A stretch of DNA of 64,000 nucleotides from Pycnopodia helianthoides (GCA_032158295.1 CM063256.1:620001-684000); one strand, 5' to 3'. Counted from the stretch's first letter, positions 12,801 through 27,800 are shown. Notes: generated by a model from the sequence alone, not told the origin. Made by a program: numbers and translations.

Positions 12801-15800
12801 CAACAGATCCTGAAGGTCTCTGTTTCTCTCGTTGTACTGACGGATTATCTCGTACATCTCTTCGATTGAGTCCTCACGAAGGTTCACGTTCTTGTCGAGA
12901 TTCTCGTAGTCGTTACGCAGTCCTTTGACCTCACGCATCACTTCAGTGTCTGCAGAAACAATAAATTAACAATAATGAAAACAAATCCTGTAGTGTTCTT
13001 GTCAGTAGGGAATGCAATCAGCTTAGTCCTGTGAAGCAGTGGTCTATCAACTGCAGTGATCGAAGGGTTTCCAGCACATACAAAGACAGGACCACGACGC
13101 ACTCTCGAGCCAGTTGGGTGAACAACTTGACCCAGTGAAGCGGTCTTTCAGTTGCTGTACTGACGAATGCTGGGCTGTGCAAAATTGGATTTGAACAACT
13201 CTCAACACAGCCAATTCGTGGGCACCTAAGAGTCAGACAGCAGCTCTTGCCGTTGCATTGATGATGATGATGGTGATGATTTTAGTGCTTTTAGCTCCAG
13301 ATTTGTTTATTTGTTATAATCAAAAGGAACTGACAACATCAATAGATTAAGATCTGAACAAAAAATATATCATTGTCTCACAGATATATTTTTCAAAATT
13401 ACTCTATCTTTGCCAAATACATATGTCGGAGAGGATATATCACTAACTGACTAATTTTATAAGATTCCTACCAACTGGAATAATAATAATGTAAGGGCAC
13501 TATAAGCGTCATTGAGTGGCTATATAGGAAACAACAATTATCATTATTAAGAACCTTTAGTCTTGGAGCTTTTTCCAAAATTGCAAATAGAGCCCAAGCC
13601 GAGGTTTCAAAAAGGCCCCTGATGTCACTTGATTGCGTAGTACCAATTTCTATTAAACAATTTACTTGTGCAAAAAATTGAAATATAAAATGTTTCTTAC
13701 CTTCAGAGACCTGGAAGTTCTGCTGCAGTTCAACTACACGGCGTTCCATCTGGGGCACATCGCCGCTAGCGACCTTGGTTGAGCGCCGGCGGTTGGTCAC
13801 TACAGTCTCAGCGGCTTGGATCAACTGATCCAAAGTCTTACCGAGCTCATAGGTCTCATTGATCCTGGGTTTGAAACTGGTGACTTCACGCTTCAGTGGC
13901 TGATTGCAAATAAAAAAAAATGACAATTAACTTCATATCCAAATCAATCTTGTCAAAAGCCACTGGACTTTGGTTCAACTATAACAATCATGACCCGAAC
14001 GAAATATTTGAAAAAATTTCCGATCACTGATGAAGTCCATCAGGGCCCAATTTCATGGCTCTGCTTACCGTAAGCAAAGAATTGACGCTTACAATAACAG
14101 GGAATTCCGCGCTTATGTCAAGCGTATTACACAGGCTAGCAGGGAATTTTTGCTTGTGTTCCTGCTAGGAATTCTTCGCTTATACAGCTAGCGCGGAAAT
14201 TTTAGCGCTTGCCCTGTAAGCGCAGAATAGTGATCACAATAGCAGAATTCGGCATGAAGCAGAGCCATGTCATTGGGTCCAGATCAAAGTTGAGATATCT
14301 TACCTTCATTTGTTCCAGTTGGTTCTTGAGGGGTTCAAGCTCTCTTGCAATGTCAGGTAGCTGGTCAAACTTCATGCTGGTGCTCTCTAGCCACATACTG
14401 GCCACCTTGACAGAGTTACGATACTTGTTGTAGATCTGCTTCCTCTCCTGAAGGTAGTCATTCCTGAACAACAAAACATTTCTCAACATTAAAAATAATA
14501 ATAATAATATTGACTCTTATATACCACAATTCCAAAGAATGATCATTGCGCTTCAAACATTATTACCCCTGGTCACTAGGCCATTATTTCATTCCTTATA
14601 CCATCTTAGCTACCTGGGGAGTATACAGCCTGTGCTGCAAAGTATGTAGCGCACTAAGCTAAACCAATCACAAGAACCATCTCTGCCCTCACAGGTACCC
14701 ATTTACCCCTGGGTGATGAGAGGCAAGTTAAGTGTCTTGCTCAAGGACACAAGTGTCATGACCGGGATTCGAACCCACGCCCTAATGACTTAGCCACCAG
14801 AACTTGAGTCCGACACACTAAACTGCTCGGCCACGACACGCCAAATTCATTTTTTAATAAAGGCAAAGTATACCTTCAATTGTTTTATTCCCATATAAAT
14901 GTAGACATATACAGTAAAACTAACCTGTGAAAATTTCATTTCAAAAGGTGGTAGGTTTTTTTTTAAATCCCCAAATATCCAGAGCGGTTATGTCCACGAA
15001 GGAAGAATAATTCGTAATTGGAATACACAATCTCAGATTGAAATGTTTTTGAATCCCTTTCTGTAAAACTACATTCCTTAGAAGGGAATCGTTTCTCAAC
15101 ATGTAATACATTATCAACAGCTTCTTACCAAGTAAGTTTCTATGGCCATTAATTTTTTGGAGTAATTACCAAAGATATACACTCCCTTTAGAGAAAATAT
15201 GACTGAAAGAAAGCAATATGTTAGGCAAAATATATTTTAAAAAACATGTTTAGCGTCCTGCCTTTTTGAAAAAAAGGAAGGAGAAAGGCCTATTTTTTTC
15301 TTTTTTAAATGGCCGCCCAACACACTTTTCATAACAACCGGCCAGGCTATTTATGAAGAGGTTTGCCAGGTTTTTTGGGGGGTGTGTTAAAGTTTAAAAA
15401 ATAAATACGATCTTATTTATTTTAGAACTGATTTTTTTCGTCAGAGATTGTGAAAATTTTTCCTTAAAAAGAAATTTAAAAAAGGAGGTGGCCACTAAAA
15501 AGGAAGCAGGCGGGGACGCTAAACATGTTTTCTTTTTTATTTGGCCTAAGTCACTGTCTCAATCTCTCTTGGCTACAGTGTCTGCATATATGACTTACAG
15601 TCTACTCAGAGCTTCCTCCTCAGTTTGCCAGTTCCTGTCCAATCCCTTCATGAGGTCAGACACAAAGGTAGAGTCCCTGGCTCTGTGGTGTTTAATCAGC
15701 TCATCAGCTACCTTGGCGATACGCTTGTACTCTGGAGTGTGGGTGTCAACCTCTCTGGTGATTTTCTGCAACAATTATTATTCCACAGGGATTATTTTTC

Positions 15801-18800
15801 AATCAAATAAAAATAACAGTTCTTATATCTCATGGCAAATATCAAAGTGTATTACAAGACCACTACTCCCTTTTATTGGACCAGTATAGTTAAACAAACA
15901 TAATAACAATATATACCACAACAAGTTCCCCCATTCACTCCAGATATTACTAGTAATCACACGAGCGTGTGTGGAGTATGGACAAATATAGTGCAACTAC
16001 GTTCCATATCCATTGCATGGATATGGAACGCAGACCCGCTGAATTTTTTCATATTACACATGTTATAATGAATTTATCTTCGAGCAAACTTGATGGGCGG
16101 CAAAAAAATTGCAGATTTAGAACAATGTGTTAGAACAAGGTGTGATATGGACCTTGCAATATTGGTTAACATCATGTTCTTGTTGCTATGGATTGACCAA
16201 TCAAAGGTGGGTTGCAGTTTGCTCGAAGATAAAAATGAATCGTTTTGGTCATACTGCAGGAATATTTCATAAACCATGATCACAATAACCAATGATGATG
16301 TTACAGCAGTGTTTGTTTTTTTGACATTTTGTCCATGCAATCATAATGAGGCTAGAAGGGGAAATAGTCTGGCCCTTTTACGGCACCATTGCTTTTAATC
16401 AGACTGCATACAAGGAACCAGACCAAGATGGTTGATGAATAATCTCCTACCTGGATGACCCTCTCAATCTCGGGGATATCTTGCTTCTTCAAGTCCCTGG
16501 ACTCCACGGTGTCTAGGACTGGGAACAGCCAGTCCTCCAATGCATCCACATCGTCCAGCAGCTTGCCAAGCTTGTCCAACATGCCGCGTAGATCGTCATC
16601 ATACAGACTGACAGCGCTGCAGAGCTTGTTGTAACGCTGGTTGATGCCGTCCATCTGTGCCTGCAGATTGCGAGCCACGATGGGGTTGGAGGTCTGGCTG
16701 ACCTTAGCGACGCGTTCGGTCAGGGTGTCAATGGTAGAGCGGTGTTGCTTCAGGTCTTGTTCAACACCCTGATTGTACAATAAAACAGACATTAGAATTC
16801 TAAATCATTCACAGAAATCTGAAGTTTGTTTCCTTCTAATCACCCTGGTACTTAATCCTTTGTAAGGTAGACTGCTGAAAATCACACTTTAAAGGAAAAA
16901 AACAACAGGCTTTCAAGGTAAAAAAGGCTAGAAAGTTTATTCCCATATCATTTGAATTCTCAGCTATCGGTGTAAAAGTACAACTTAATGGGTAACTTTT
17001 GGTGGCAGCAGACTTACCAGGTAAGTCCATCATTGTTCTCAGAAATATGCGCATGCTCAGAACTACCTCAACAATGGAAATTTACCTGGTAAGTCTGCTG
17101 CCAACTAGCATTCCAAAGTCTCCCAATATCAGTTGTTCTACCTTTGTTTCTCTTAACCTTTCTACTCACTGATGGTTTTCAGAAGAACAATTAGAGAAGC
17201 CTCTCCAGTTCCAATCCCTTAAAGATACCCACTTTTGTTACATTGCTTTCAAACATAGTCAAAAAGCAAGCCACAAATAAATGGTGCTTGATTTGACCTT
17301 TGAAGCTCTGCCCTTTCAAAGTTAGAGACAACCTACGGCCCCTCCAGTTTCAAACCCTTATTGGTCCCAACTTTCAGTACATTACTTTCAAGCATAGTCA
17401 ACAACAAGACACAAACAAATGGTGCTTGATTTGACCTCTGCCCTTTGACCCACCTTGAGGTTCTGAATCTCCTCCATGACCGGCTCACGCTTGACGGTGA
17501 CCTTTGTTCCTTCCATGCGCATCAGCTTCCTCTCCACCTCGTCCAGCCAGTTTTGACTCAAGTCCAGGCCTTCTTCCAGGCCATGCATGTCCCTCATGGC
17601 AGTGTGAAGGTCGTTGGAACGAGAGCTCATGCACACCTCCATGTTGTTGTACTTGGTGACGACCTCATCTGATAATCAAAGAGAAGATGTTGGTGAGTGG
17701 GATAATACATCGGATGCGTACTAACCATTACTTGCTTCTCTTCACCCATATATTTAATTGGTGCCATGCCTAGTCCAGGATAGGTTATGTGTTGTAGTAG
17801 GCTTGAGTTCCAATCATAACAGTTTATTGGTTATATGAGTGTTAGTAGACAAAATTCAATCACTTCTTGAACACTAGTCGTAAATTTAACTTTGTTCAGA
17901 GCCCAATTTCATAGAGCTGCTTAAGCACAAAAGGTAGCTAAATACAAAAATGTTGCTTACCAGAATAAGGTGACCAGCCAAAATATCATGTCACATGTAC
18001 CGTTTGTAACTAGTTTCCTGCTAATTTATGCTTAGCAGAACATTAATAAGCAATATTTTCTGCCAAAGCAGCAATATAACATTGGGCCTTCATGTAAAGA
18101 CTACAGGTGATAAAGAAAACAGAATGAATTTCTTTTGTAAATCCCACAGTTAGTAGCACAAGATGAAGAGGGTAGACAGCCGGTGTACTTACTGACAGTC
18201 TTGTCAATGCTAGGCTGGAGGTCTGGCTGCTCCTCTGCCAGCTCAGTACCAGCTGCCTTGACCTTCTCCACATCCTTAAGATGGCGAGACACATCGTCTT
18301 GGACTCCCTACGGAAATTTTTAAAAAGTGATTGTGAGATATAAGTTAACATGTCTCTACTAAACAGCTTTTGCAAAGAATTAAAACAAGTTTCCCCTGGA
18401 AAAGGTAGGAAATGTCTTATTTAAATCAATAAAACTAAATCATAGATTGGGGGGAGGGAAGGATGGCCCTTTTTTTTGCAATATTACCCGGTATCAATGG
18501 CTACTATAACACAAAGAACAAGTATGGGATTTGAGGCATTGCATGGTGAGGTATCAATGTATATTCAGTTTGGGTAACATGTCAAAGATGTTGCAACTGT
18601 TTGTCTGTCAGTCACTATTCCTTGAGGGAAAAGAGAGGGACTTGGAGGGCAAGTGGGGGAGGGAGGGAATTGGAGGGGGTGAGGGAGGGAGGGACTTGGA
18701 AGGGGTGAGGGAGGGACTTGGAGGGTGGATGAGGGAGTAAGGGAGTTGGAGGGCAGGTGAGGCAGGGAGGGACTTGGAGGATAGGTGAGGGTGGGACATG

Positions 18801-21800
18801 GAGGGTGGTTGAGGGGTGAGGGGGTCATCAATCTCATTAAGGGTGATTGGATGTATTAGGTGAGGAGGAGGTGTAAAGTAAGTTGAGGGGTCTGACCTTG
18901 ATGCGATCAATCTGTTGCTGAACCACCTCTTGGGTTTCACCGAGAGGCTCTCGTACAATCTCATCAATCTCCCAGGTAGTGTTCTCAATCCAGATCAGGG
19001 CAGAGTCAACGGCAGAACGGTACTTCTCATGGAGTCCTGTTGCATCAAGAGAAGGAGAGAGTTACGACGAGACACCGCCAAGAGAATGTACAATTTGTTT
19101 TATATCTAAATAAGGGACCTTGTCAAAAGTGGTCCAGGTCAACCAGCGGATAAGTACCATCCGGGACAAGGTTCCCCTCCCTGTTAATACACCTTTGTTT
19201 GAAATTGTTTGTCGGAGAAAACATTGCAGAAGTTCACAGTGCTTTGGGTTACAATTGTTTACAAACCACAAAGACTAAGATCGCTATCATCTGGAAAACA
19301 AGCAGGGAGTCTCTGCATGTCTCACTAAAAAAATCACACTTCACATCTTAGCTAAATAACCTTTCAGATCGCTCCAAAACCTTAAGTTTGTTTAAACTAC
19401 ATTTAACCAGCCAGTCAAACCGCAGAGCGCACCGCAGGGTGCATTGGCATAGGGCATGTCTTTAGAAAATCGAAGAACTGTGTGCCTTTCAGCGAGTTAA
19501 ACTATGTCTCTCATAGAAATACAGTCCGACAGAAATCCTACAACAATTTGTCATCGAAGAACTGTTATCCGACTACCTGACCAGGATTAGTTTTGACAAG
19601 ACCCCCAAGTTCCAATATAAAGTCAACATGACTTGATTGTCAACAAATTCACAGTGAGGGAAATCTCAGATGAGGGAGATGTGATTTTTACCGAGCAGGT
19701 AGAGGATGCGTTGAGTGTGCTCATTGCACTTCAGCTTCAGCCTGTCGTAACGCTCGTTGGCATCGGTCAACTTGTTGAGGATGATTTGAGACTCTGGCTC
19801 CTCCCGGAAGTTGCGCAGGAATTGGTTTTCCATGACTGCCTCACGGAATTGTGCCAGCTTTTGACGGAAGTCCTGGGGGAAAACAATTTTAAAACATATT
19901 GCACATCAATTGTGAAATACTTTGACATTTGTGGAAGTTCTTTTAGAAGTAGTACCCAATACTCTGCTTGAAAGTTTTTGAATTTTAGTGCAGGTGTGAA
20001 GCTCTAAAATGGTTAGGGTATTGCTGGCCGTTGATCCAATAAACTCTCATCATTTCTCTTTAAAAATCAGCGGAAATCAAGCTATACCTGATTCTCGTCC
20101 AGGAATTTCTGGCCAGAGATGTTCATGAAGCGCAGGTCTGCAGAGTGTGACACCACCTCCTCGTTGAAGGGTTGAATCTTGGCGACTTGTTTGCGCAGCG
20201 ATTCACGGTCTCGTGCCACATCCATCAGGTAAGCGTCAAGAGTACGCTCCGCAGAGCGCAGCCAGGTCTCAAAGGATGAGAACTCCCGGTCAAACTTCTG
20301 CAGTTCGTTGTTGCCGGAGGTCATGTGTTGGTTGCGGCTGTCAGAGTCGGTGTTGACGCGGTCATAGTGGATCTATACAACCACAATGTGAGAAGAGAAT
20401 TTACATGTATTTTTATATCTCTTTATGCAAGTTCGACCCAAACAAGGCTAAAAGCCACCCTTAGTAAGGGGCTACATGAAGAAAACAATTTAGTTGAAAA
20501 TAACTCATGTGAGCTGAAGGTAGGAATCGATATTCCTCTTAAAACAGTCTAGATTGTAGGATGGAGGGAAACATGCACCGGGCAAGGAGCTCCAAGAATA
20601 AGCAAGGTATGTGGAATAAAGCTGTTGGATTGGCTCTTTGTTCTACATTTCAGCGAAGTGAGAGTGTTATTATTATTATTATTATTATTTATTCAGCCAA
20701 CACAACGATACAAGACAATACAAAAATACTTCCAGATGAGCTTGGAGAAACAAAAGCAAAGTAATTACTGTGGCCCGTAGACCTGCCGCCCCACATCTGG
20801 TTGTAAAACAAGTAGAGTAGATAAAATATAACAATATATGTAACAATAAGAGAACAAGTTAACTGTAAATAAAAACTATGTGGGTATGTATGGGTGAGAA
20901 CAAGCAGAAAACCTGGTTTCACGCTCATCTTTTAATGTCATATTGCAGGTTGGCATGATGTTTGTGATTCAATACCACATGAAATATATTAATTGGTCAG
21001 ACAGTAGGAGGGTTGACAACATGAGTGTTGGAGTTTGAGCGACCAACCAGCGAGTGTAAAAAGACATACCTTGAGATCATTTGAGTAGTCCTTGAGCTGT
21101 TTCTGGTTGCTGTCACTCAGTTTGTCCGGTTGAGTTTCCAGTAGGAACTGAGCATTGTGTACAGCCAGCATGACTGGCTCATGGTGCACACGCACGTCCT
21201 CATGGATATTCTATGGTAGAATACATAAAGCGCATTAGGAGATGTGACCTAAAGCTGTTTCATTTAGTAATTTGAGAATTAATTTCTTACCATGGCTGAA
21301 TGATCCATTTAGCAGAAACCGAAGTGTTCCAGTAAACATAAAATGACAATCCATTAGAATTACAACCCCTATTTTTTATATTCAATAAAGAAATTAGGCC
21401 TCAGATTCAAACAAAAACATCTGGAAAGGGGGAGGGTATACCTTCGGTAATTGCTCGCAAAAATTAATGGCCATAATAACTTCCTTGGTAAAAAGCACTG
21501 CAGCTGTTGATAATGTATAGCATTTTGAGAAACCGTTCCCTTCTAAGAAATGTGGTTTTAGAGAGAGGGATTCAAAACGATTTTCAATATGAGAAAGAAT
21601 TCTGCATGAAACGTTTCTCAGATTGTGTATTTCATTTATGGATTATTCGTCCTGCATGTACATAATCGCAGATTTGTCGGCGATATCTCAAAAACGGACC
21701 ACCTTTTGAAACAAAATGTTCACAGGTTAGTTTGACTGTATATGTCCTACATTTATATAGGATCAAAACAATTGAATGGTTAAAAAAACTTTGCCTTCAA

Positions 21801-24800
21801 AGAGTTAAAGAGGAATTGATTCAAATAACTAAGAATTGTTTGTTAATGGGCACCTTTTGTTCACGGTGCTGTTCGTTGAGTTGACGCAGCTCTTCATTCA
21901 TTGGTTGCTGGCTTCCCATCTGTTTCTCAACGTCATTGATCCAATCAACCAGCTTCATCAAGGTGCTGATCTTCTCCTGTACTTCTCGCAAGAGGTTCAG
22001 CTGTTGGTAACAAAATCAGGTTAATAATAATAGTAATAATGAATATTTATATTGCGCAATATCCACCTAACAAGGTGTTCAAAGCGCATGAAAAAGAAAT
22101 AAAGTATTAATAGAGAAAGGTGAAACAGACAAGAAGGAAGAGGGAACAGAAAGATGAAGGGAAGAAAGAAAAGTCTACTTAAATGCTGTTTGAAACAAAT
22201 GAAATTTCAATCTGTCTTTAAATTAGTTCACAGTGCTACTATCCAGAATATGTGAGGGTAACTGATTCCAAAGGAATGGTCCAGCATTTGCAAAGGACCT
22301 GTCCCCCCAGTTAGTGCGGGTTTTGGGGACAGCAAGTAAGCCAGAATCCAAAGAGCGAAGACGCCTGGAAGGTTGTTCATTAACTCATCAACTTTTTTAA
22401 GCATCATCATTTATAATATAAGAATATATCGTCTTATATAGCGCACGTATCTACCAATAAGGTACACAAGGCGATTGAACAAACAAACACATTTTAAGAC
22501 AGGTTTTTGAATTTTGTTTTACTATGAGACCAATTTATTTAGCACCTTATTAGGGTTTACAAGGTGGGGCGGTGCACTCAGCAGCCACTGCCAGAAACAC
22601 CAGGGCAAACCCGTTCTCTTAGCATTCAGTGTAACTGGGTTCTTTTACGTGCATTATGCAACACATGGCATGTGACATGGTAGCTTGGGTGGTAACCCTA
22701 TTCTGGTAAGCATGATATTTTTGTGCTTAGCTACGTTTTGTTCTGAAGCAGCTCTATGAAATTGGGCCCTGATTATGAAGCTACTCCTCTCACTATCCCA
22801 CATCTAAAAATGTAACTTTTCTTCATCAGTCTTTAAAGATTTATTTACGATATAATGCAAGGTGCTTTTAATGATCTCTCAGATCCATTTTCCAATCAGA
22901 GTGCTTTACCTTGTCCTTCATCTGTCTGACCCAGTCCTGGGCCTTCTGATTAGCCTTGTCTGTATGAGAACGCAGGTCATAGACACCACGTTGCAAGACG
23001 TCTTGCTGGTCATGCCCAAGTCGGTCCTTATGCTCTCTCATGAAGCCCTCTGTTGATGTCATGACCTCCTCGCCTGAGGTCGGCTGTCGTTCAGCTCACG
23101 CTGGACGGCCTGGAGTAATAAAAAACAAAGATGAAATATTTCATAGATGATAAGTTTGCATCAGGGGTGAGAGTCAATGCTTACTACATGTCTGAAACCA
23201 TGCTCCAAAATTTAGGAAGTTGTTTTCATTAATGACAATTCCACCTTTTGATAATCCCCAGAGTTTTAGATTGTAATGAGCTTTTGGAAACAGTATCCTC
23301 ACCACAAAAGAAGCAGATAAAAGAGCAAGATTCTTTAATCCAACGCGAAAATAACTGCTACATTTTTTCAAGAGGCAGGCTAAAATCAAGCCTGAATTCA
23401 GATAGAAGTCTGACACTCATCACTGGCCATACCTGTCCCCCGCCAGGATTTAAAAGTTCTCACTCACCTTCATTTTGTTGTACTGATCTTCCAGCACGCC
23501 GACGTCGTTACTGAGTGGGCCTTGGCTGTCCAGTTGCTGCTCCACGCTGGTCACGTAGTCGTTCTGGTCGTTCATGACCCGGACACGGTCGGCGTAGAGT
23601 TTGGCCAGGTTGAGGTAGGCATCTAGCTCCTCCTGACGGAAGGTCAGCTTGTTGCCGAGGTGATTGTAACGATCGATGACACGGTTAACGGTGCGTTGAG
23701 TGTCTGATGGCTCTGTGGATTAATTGTATTCAGAAAGAATTCTTAACAGTTGTCTTACTAAACATGGTTATAGTGCTTTTTTTAAACTTCAAACTTTCAC
23801 GTAAAAGGTGTTCTATAAATCAATTCAAGATTGCATGGAGTTTGCGGTTACACCAGAAGTTTTGGTGCTATTTTTACACATTTTTTTCACATTTATTGAT
23901 TAATTATAAGGACCAACCAGGCATTTTTATAAATACATCTGGGGTTCAAACCACACACTTTTAAAAAGTGACATCATTTCAGATGGAAATATAACTCAAG
24001 ATGAATGGAATCGATACAAAGGTAAACAGACCGGTGCCAGGCCTGAGGATTAAAATATCTGTTTTATTTCTTACACACAGAAGGCTTTCTTAAAGAATGT
24101 AATAGTCATTTTTAGAGAGTTCTCACTTTGTCATCCACCATTGTCCTTACCGTCTTCAAAGAAGCTCATGCGAGAGCCGCCCTGATCCTCAGGGGCATAG
24201 CGCTGCATCCTGGGTGCTCTGTCGACCTGGTACCTGCTGGTGCCAGTAATGGCGAGGCTTGGGCGTCTAGGAGCCACGGTCAGAGGAAGCATGGCTTCAC
24301 GGGTGACCGTATCCAGCGTGCGGCCAAACTTGCGAATGTCTTCAGTGTTGGGACGATAGGCCGTGAATTCCTTCTGCAACGGCTGTAAGGAGATAAAAGT
24401 TAAAAACTTGGATCAATGGAAAATACCTTCAGAGAAAGTAAGAAAGTGGGAACATGAGAAAGTGGTTTTCTCCACTGGCTTGGATTCCATCTCAAGAGAG
24501 TACAGCATGGCAGAGGGTGTTCCCCCCAACAGTAATAATAAATGTTCCAATCTTTAACACACTACTTTCCTCCTGTACTGAAGTACTCCCCTCCCCTATA
24601 ATCCTCTAAAGAATTCCTGAGATTCCAAGCACACAATGAAGACACAATTCGCTACTTGCACAAATCCACCATGTGCGTGGAGAGCCTCGACTTCATGTTT
24701 CATTTGTACTGTATTTATGTATCTGTTTGGATGAAAGTGTCATTACATTACCGTGACAATACAGAGTTATATAATGCTTCTATTCACTGCTGTCTCCAAT

Positions 24801-27800
24801 TCGAGGCTCTACATGCAAATGGCTGACCATGCAAAGCGTGAAGAGGAGGGGGAGGGGTACACTAAGCTAAGGGGTATGCTAAATGTGCTCAATAGAAAAA
24901 TCTACGCTAAGCAAAAGGAAGTGGCAAAGTCATTGCCAAAAGTATAAATCACATGGCATTTCCAATGTAAAATTTTATGCTAAGCATCAACTTAAAAATA
25001 ATCTGAGCAGCTCGTTAACTCTTTTACTTTTTGACCGGTCGCTAGCCACTGGTTTAAATCCCTGCTAAAAAATACTTGTAAAACGAAAAATAAAGATCCC
25101 ACGACCACACAGTTTTCAGAATGGGAAGGAGGACTACTGAGGGCGCTATTGTGACCAGTTTTTTTTGGGGGGTCGCGATTTGAAAAAATTGAGTGAGCAA
25201 TTAACATATCACTAAAATAAATGGTGCATGAAAGTGTTAAATGGCCCAAGGAAATCAAACTCAGGAATAATTGTCTACACTTGTGTACCTGTAACTGTTG
25301 CATCTGTACATTGATGGTCTCTTTATCAGAAGCGATGGGTTGCAGTTGGCTGACTCTATCCTCCATGCTGCCCAACCACACGTTACCACTCTTCACTTTA
25401 CCATCAAAGTCCTTGAAGGCCTTGTTACGCTCTTCCCACTGTTGCATTCTGAAAGATGTCAAACAAACATCACGTTCATGAGTTTGGAACTTCATGTAAG
25501 GGTTCAACACAAACTGTTCTTGTCATTACAGGTGTTGTTATTACCCCACCTTAAATAGCTGTTTTTAAATAATCTTGAAATTGTGTTATTTTGGAAACTT
25601 TGTTATGGAGGTCAAAGAAAGCCTATCTAACACTTATTTATTCTTGGCGGCTGTTGTTACTTTCAGTTTGCTCCAGTAAGGAGATAGACCTTGATTTATG
25701 ATTAATTTGTATGTAAAGATACCACTCTACTCGGTCATACATGGTTACACCTCCTTGCTCATTGAGTGTGTAAAGTAGCAGGCAAGCAATAAATGCTCCA
25801 CTTAACAGTCTGACACCAAATTGCCCAACAGAGGTTACATTCAGTCGGAAAGCAATAACTCCAAGAAACAATTCCACGAATTGCATTTAGGTCTTTCAGA
25901 AAAGTCTTGTATTTCCTTACCAAGGAAAAAAACTTTCTTCACTTGTTAAGGGTGACAACAAATGGCAAACATACTCCTTTTTTGCTTCTGTCCTTAATGT
26001 TCAAAGCATATCATAGACCGTTTAAAATACTTGAAATACATACATATTTAAATAAAATTTGAAACTGATTTGATTACCTTCGGCCAAAGGAAGTCTCCAG
26101 AGACTTCCAGTTGAGGGCGACATTGTCCAGAATCTCAGAGATGTAGCTGGTGTCAACATTCTTGGATCCTCGCTGGAGCTCCTGACCAATCTTCTGAATC
26201 TTCTCATAAATGGGACGATGATTGTCCACTTGGCGTTGATAGTCCTGTCAACGTAATCAGTGAATATGTCAGCTTAGAGCGTCAGGTATCAGTTTGTTTG
26301 GTTCTCATTTATGAGCAAACTTTCTGTTATGAAATCAGGGAACTAGAAGAGTAACGATGTCAGTTTAGAATGTCAGCTAGGACTTCATTTGGTTCTCATT
26401 TACGAGCAAACTTTCTGTTATGAAATCAGGGAACTAGAAAAGTAACAATGTCGGTTTAGAATGTCAGTATCACTTTTAGTTTGGTTCTCATTAACGAGCA
26501 AACTTTCTGTTATGAAATGTTATGTTAAGTGATTTTGAATTGCGAAAAAGAGGTAATTGGTTAGAATAAAAATCTTCCTTTTGAGTTTCCTCTATTTCAA
26601 CTTTAAACAAAAAAGAAATCATCTTATCAACTGACGAGTCTCATGAGAAAGTGGTGATCTTTTAACAGTTTTAACTGAAATCTAGTTTCAAATGTTTGGA
26701 TGGTGGAGGATGTCACGCGGTCACAAGTGAATAAAAACCCAATCACAATCAGGACTAGGAATATTGACAAAGAATTTGATTTCAAGACGTGTGAGTGTTA
26801 TGACTTACCTGGAGTCTTCCTCCCATATCTGGCAAGTCCAGACGCGCCAGCTCTCGAGACTCCAACGAGTCGATCACCGGCAGCATCCAATCCTCCAGAT
26901 CCCCAACCTCTTCAAGAAGTTGAACCAGACGGTCCAGCAGGGACTGCAGGTTCTCCTTGCGGTCGCGGGCGCGGACGATGACCTTCTCAAAGCGGGAGTT
27001 GAGGTCATCCAGACGGGACTGGATGCTCCTGGCCATCTTAGGGTCACACTCTTTGATCAGCTCAGCCGAGGATTCATTGGCCGAGGCCACGCTGGGCTTG
27101 TGGCTGTCAATGTCAGTTTGGAGAAGCTGAAAAATGTACAAGTCAAACTCGTTCCTTAACAAATCATAACAACAAGTCCTACCTTCACAAAAAATCCACT
27201 TACTCCTGATTGATAAAAAGCAAGTAATAATATAATATAATAATGACGTCTTCTATAGCGCTGTTATCCAAAAAAGTGCTCATGGCGCTTGCTCCAAAAA
27301 TACAGTTCCTCTGTGGATGTCTTCCAAAGGTGCGAATGCAAGGAAAGGTGACCCCAATTACAATTACTACTAATTAGTATGGGTAAAACCAAATAATATT
27401 CTTTATCCCCGGTGCAAATATAAAACCTATTCAACTCTAATTACTCACCAAAAGGAGATTGATATATTGACTATAAAATGCCAAAAAACTCTCCACAAAA
27501 TCCTTCCTAAGGATCTTCCCAAAATCACTGAAGAAACCTATTTTTCTATATCGGTTATCATTAATCTTTTAATTGGGCTTCTGTACTTGAAACTAAACAC
27601 CTCGATGAAGAACCCGTTTTTGTTTTGAGTTCCACCCTACCTTATGTTGCTGCAGTTGTTCCATGACTTTCATGAATCTTTTAATTGGGCTGCTATACTT
27701 GAAACTAAACACCTTGGTGAAGAGTCTACCCTACCTTATGTTGCTGCAGTTGTTCCATGACAGCGTTACGCTTGACCATGATCTTGGTGGTGTCTAGTTT

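Larger units (their letters stand above)
12708..23109 (-). repeat. Rod super-repeat copy 2 (13 exons, ~837 residues)
   Basis: Exons of 200 (201 expected), 147, 141+285+181+140 (=747), 115, 215, 318, 167, 160, 199 and 242 nt. The first module is about 11 residues shorter than in the other copies. Confidence 0.85.

Noticed and set aside
18565..18988. Pro/Ser-rich minus-strand open frames
   Set aside because: Products of the G-rich minisatellite read in reverse; not bounded by splice sites.
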